This document shows, in pieces, positions 18,603 through 21,359 of a stretch of 21,359 nucleotides of DNA (positions are counted from its first letter, which is position 1; each line of letters opens with the position of its first letter). Under the pieces are notes generated by a model. That model was not told the DNA's origin. It did not search any database and saw only the letters and a list, made by a program, of their open reading frames with translations. This stretch comes from Tieghemiomyces parasiticus (lineage: Eukaryota; Kickxellomycota; Dimargaritomycetes; Dimargaritales; Dimargaritaceae): positions 1 to 21,359 of the forward strand of contig JANBPT010000838.1 in the NCBI GenBank assembly GCA_027575765.1. Direction: 5' to 3'. A program made the translations under genes and the position numbers.

Positions 18603-20400
18603 GGGTCAGGTATACCCGAAGGTGGGAGAGGGTGTCTTCCTACCACAGTAACGATGGAAAAACTCTGGGCCCATTGATCTAAAATGATTACCAATGGCGG
18701 CTAAATAGAATCTTAAGGTGCATTTTCTATTAAAGTCGGTATGTCGTCGGATATTGGAACGATCTAGGTGTAATGATCAGGAATAGACAATATACCCCCC
18801 AACCAATTTACACGTATGCCCTCCCTGCCCACGCTTTGTCACCCAGAGAAGCCTCGGTCGAGCCGGTTCCCCCCTCCCCCTCTGAAAGACATGCCTACAC
18901 GAACTATTGAGCATTTAATACCCATCCAGCCTTCCTACAGCGTGCTTCACTACCTAAGCCTTGTAAAGCTTCACATGCATGCTTAAAGACCATTGACACC
19001 GTTTCCCTTCGACTAGCCTCGGTTGAGCACCATATCCTCGTTTGGGCTAGGGGTCACCAACTTTATCAGGGGATCATCACCTATCATGCCGAAGAGTATA
19101 CGGAACTGATCAGACGGTTCCAATTATACCATAGTTGTAATGATAAACCAATGTTCTGTTAGTTTGCGTCTCATGACACATATATAATGCTAAATGGGCG
19201 AATGGCCAATTTATCTGGTTCGCAGTTTTTGGTAAGTGGTCGACCTGATTATGGTGGCCAAATTGATCCTAGCTTCGGGTTGCTATCTGTTGCGAGCGCT
19301 GCTTCGTCTACCTTATAGAAAGGGTCGGTTGAACCTATTGTTGCTTCTAATAAATACTAGACACGCAACACTTATCCTTGGGCCTGATAACCCCGTCAGT
19401 TCAATGAGAACGCGCTACTTCCAAGCGTTTCAAGTTATCACCCCAGACTTTTAAGAGAGAGACGGGGGCTTCACTTGTTAACCTTCAATGCCACGCTTGC
19501 AAGGTGAAAGTTGATGGCGACCGGTGCTATACGGTAGTTGAAAGTTATATTGGTGGTACACTTTACTAGATTCGACCCATCGCCCCCCTCCCATGGATCA
19601 ACTCTTCTTCACTATACCGCTACCGCCTATTATTGCATGCAGGATGGCCTGTAACTTATGGCACTTAACCCGAGAGAAAAGGCATACATCTAACCTATCG
19701 CCCTTGGTGGGTCCTCCCTACTAGGTCATTACGACAGTATGCGGTTGTCATCCTAGCACCCTTATCCGCTGCAGAAGCATGGCTGCTACGACCGTTACCC
19801 CTAAGTCCTAACCTAGTTGCCCATAATCTCGAATTATTCAGAATTCATAAGCATCGCTGAATAACAGGGCATTTTTATGGAGAGCTGCGACTACAAGCGT
19901 CGGGAAATTAGAATCCGCCAGTATCCAATATTGGGCCCTTAAGGCCGACCGTGATGGACTGTTTTAGCGAGCTAGTTGAGTAGCTTGAGATAGCGATCAA
20001 TACCCGTACGTTTAATTTGCTAGACTAGGGGTTTCGTAGTACTTGTTTTGCCGCTTTAACAAGGTGACTTGGTAATTTAATAGCTACCTAGCGACTGGGG
20101 TGGTGAATTGTGAATTCAAGCATATCGCTATCCAATAAATTGGTCCATGAAGACGCCTCCCAAGTCACTGGATTGGGATACAAACGTCTTCCCCTACAGT
20201 AAAAAAAAATAAAACAAAAGATAACCCCAGTACGGGGTACCCGCCTATCGTACAAGCCTAAGGCCGCTTGGCATGGTTTGTGCGACAAAGCTAGGCTTGT
20301 CTTTGTGCAGCCCTTCAGCACGGAGGTATCCACCCCTGTTTCCCATTTGGACAGGATTTTCACGAACCGATCTCTCCACTACAAATCTGACCCTATTACG

Positions 20401-21359
20401 ATGCGCCTACTCACGACCCACAACTTCCCCAGGCTCGTCCGGGGCACTGGCCGCCTCCGGCCGGCTAGAATCACCCGAGCTGCTCCGTCAACAGCTTTGT
20501 GTCTAATCGCCCGGACACCACGCATAATAATTCAACCACTCAACCTGCTTGGTGCATTAACCCTACAGCGGTACCAATCGACCACACCGGGCCACGGCCA
20601 ATGTCGTCAACCCCTGAATGCCTTCACTGACGCCCGCCGCCCGACCAACGAGGATTACCTCCATCTGGCCGTCTATTCCTTCGCCCCTGACCCCGGTTCT
20701 ATTACGGCCTCGCATCTCGAGACCGTTCAGTCACAGTTCCTCACTAGTTTTGCAACCTGGCACGTCCTCGGCCGTGTGTACCTATCACAGGAAGGTTTAA
20801 ACGCTCAAATAATCTGCCCGCGGGATCGGCTCTCGGAGGTTAAATCGCTCCTGGTCGGCAGCCGGCTACTTCATCCCACCCGGTACGAGTGGATCGTCTC
20901 CACTAGGCCGCCCCTGACCAAGACTGATGGGAATGTAGGGTCGGCCAGCCAGAGCGTATTTACAACCCTTCGGGTCAAAATTCGGCCGCAGATCGTGAGC
21001 GACGGGTTGCCAGTACCTGCAGCCTTCCGGGTGCACGAGTGCTGGGCGGACCATCAGTCGCCCGCTGAGTTTGACCGTCGCGTGCGGCAGTATCTGCTAA
21101 CCCAAGGCGCCACTGTCAATCAGCTACCTACTGCCACCGCTACTACAACCAATGAGGTTAGATCATCATCCACCCCGTCTCCTGCCAAGGAGGTCAACTC
21201 CACGATGAAAAACCATCCAGATCACCCGGCATGGTTTACCCACCTACCGGCCCAAGTCGACGTACCCACAGGTGACCTCCCAGCGGAAGGCCCTTGCCTC
21301 CTTGACCTGCGCAACCACTACGAGACCGAGATTGGCCGCTTCGTCGGTGCCCGCCAGTT
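20401..21359 (+). CDS. TrhO/TSTD2-like rhodanese-domain protein, 3' end outside window
   Basis: An open frame of 319 codons runs off the window end. Residues 1-60 contain about ten arginines and no acidic residue and end RYQSTT, a typical mitochondrial presequence. From about 85 (EDYLHLAVYSF) the TrhO/YceA N-terminal domain follows, with the hallmark QEGLNAQI around E131-N134 and TLRVKIRPQIV. After a Thr/Ser-rich linker (about 220-255) the rhodanese domain starts, with LLDLRNHYETEIGRF (D302, R304, N305). The catalytic cysteine should lie beyond the window. Bacterial TrhO makes 5-hydroxyuridine at tRNA position 34; TSTD2 is the eukaryotic relative. The ATG at 20401 has A at -3 and is the first in frame. 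An intron ending at the TTAACCCTACAG near 20556-20567 could change the N-terminus. The family is well supported, mitochondrial location is inferred. Confidence 0.78.
   Translation, partial: MRLLTTHNFPRLVRGTGRLRPARITRAAPSTALCLIARTPRIIIQPLNLLGALTLQRYQSTTPGHGQCRQPLNAFTDARRPTNEDYLHLAVYSFAPDPGSITASHLETVQSQFLTSFATWHVLGRVYLSQEGLNAQIICPRDRLSEVKSLLVGSRLLHPTRYEWIVSTRPPLTKTDGNVGSASQSVFTTLRVKIRPQIVSDGLPVPAAFRVHECWADHQSPAEFDRRVRQYLLTQGATVNQLPTATATTTNEVRSSSTPSPAKEVNSTMKNHPDHPAWFTHLPAQVDVPTGDLPAEGPCLLDLRNHYETEIGRFVGARQ

Larger units (their letters stand above)
16452..20400. other. Gene-poor 4-kb region, partly AT-rich
   Basis: No convincing protein gene or tRNA (no tRNA B-box seen). Open frames at 17895-18080, 18310-18651, 19236-19454 and 20088-20363 lack family motifs and the C/G-ending codon bias of the real genes. 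The stretch 16910-17640 is AT-rich with A/T runs. A C13 tract lies at 17729-17741. A 9-bp hairpin is at 18579-18602. The final 60 bases should include the promoter of the gene at 20401. Confidence 0.45.

Noticed and set aside
18445..18651. 68-codon plus-strand ORF (MKDWTPPRKD start)
   Set aside because: No family motif, no codon bias, and it contains a perfect hairpin; not supportable as a gene.

Overview
The window looks like nuclear DNA of a fungus, probably an early-diverging (non-Dikarya) lineage. Genes are split by GT-AG introns of about 120-320 bp, codons end mostly in C or G, start codons sit in A-at-minus-3 contexts, and the protein set is fungal. It combines a Gcn20-type ABCF protein, a Gcn4/CPC1-type bZIP, a class I CPD photolyase, a CENP-P/Ctf19-like kinetochore protein and a TrhO/TSTD2-like rhodanese protein. 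The lineage call is inference; no ribosomal or mitochondrial marker is present.

Layout. 1-219: an LTR copy whose first base is the first base of the window. 1368-3889 (+): GCN20/ABCF3-like ATPase, two exons. 5036-7365 (+): CPD photolyase, four exons, 580 residues. 7366-9854: long intergenic region with coding-like but broken minus-strand segments and a nested inverted repeat. 9855-11727 (+): TATA box, a leader of roughly 0.7 kb with short upstream ORFs, and a 384-residue Gcn4-like bZIP factor. 12076-12364: three successive hairpins. 12891-13322 (+): small secreted protein of unknown family. 14227-14445: solo LTR with a perfect 5-bp target duplication. 16451-14818 (-): CENP-P/Ctf19-like gene in five exons. 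16452-20400: about 4 kb, partly AT-rich, with no convincing gene. 20401-21359 (+): 5' part of a TrhO/TSTD2-like gene with an apparent mitochondrial presequence, cut by the window end.

How the genes relate. Gcn20 (with Gcn1) activates the kinase Gcn2. Phosphorylated eIF2 then induces translation of Gcn4-type factors through upstream ORFs. Here a Gcn20-like gene and a Gcn4-like gene with a matching leader lie about 7 kb apart on the same strand. Photolyase, kinetochore and rhodanese genes have no evident link to that pathway. The main results beyond simple ORFs are the upstream ORFs of the bZIP gene, the five-exon kinetochore gene, the dated-looking LTR insertion, and several hairpin-forming intergenic segments.
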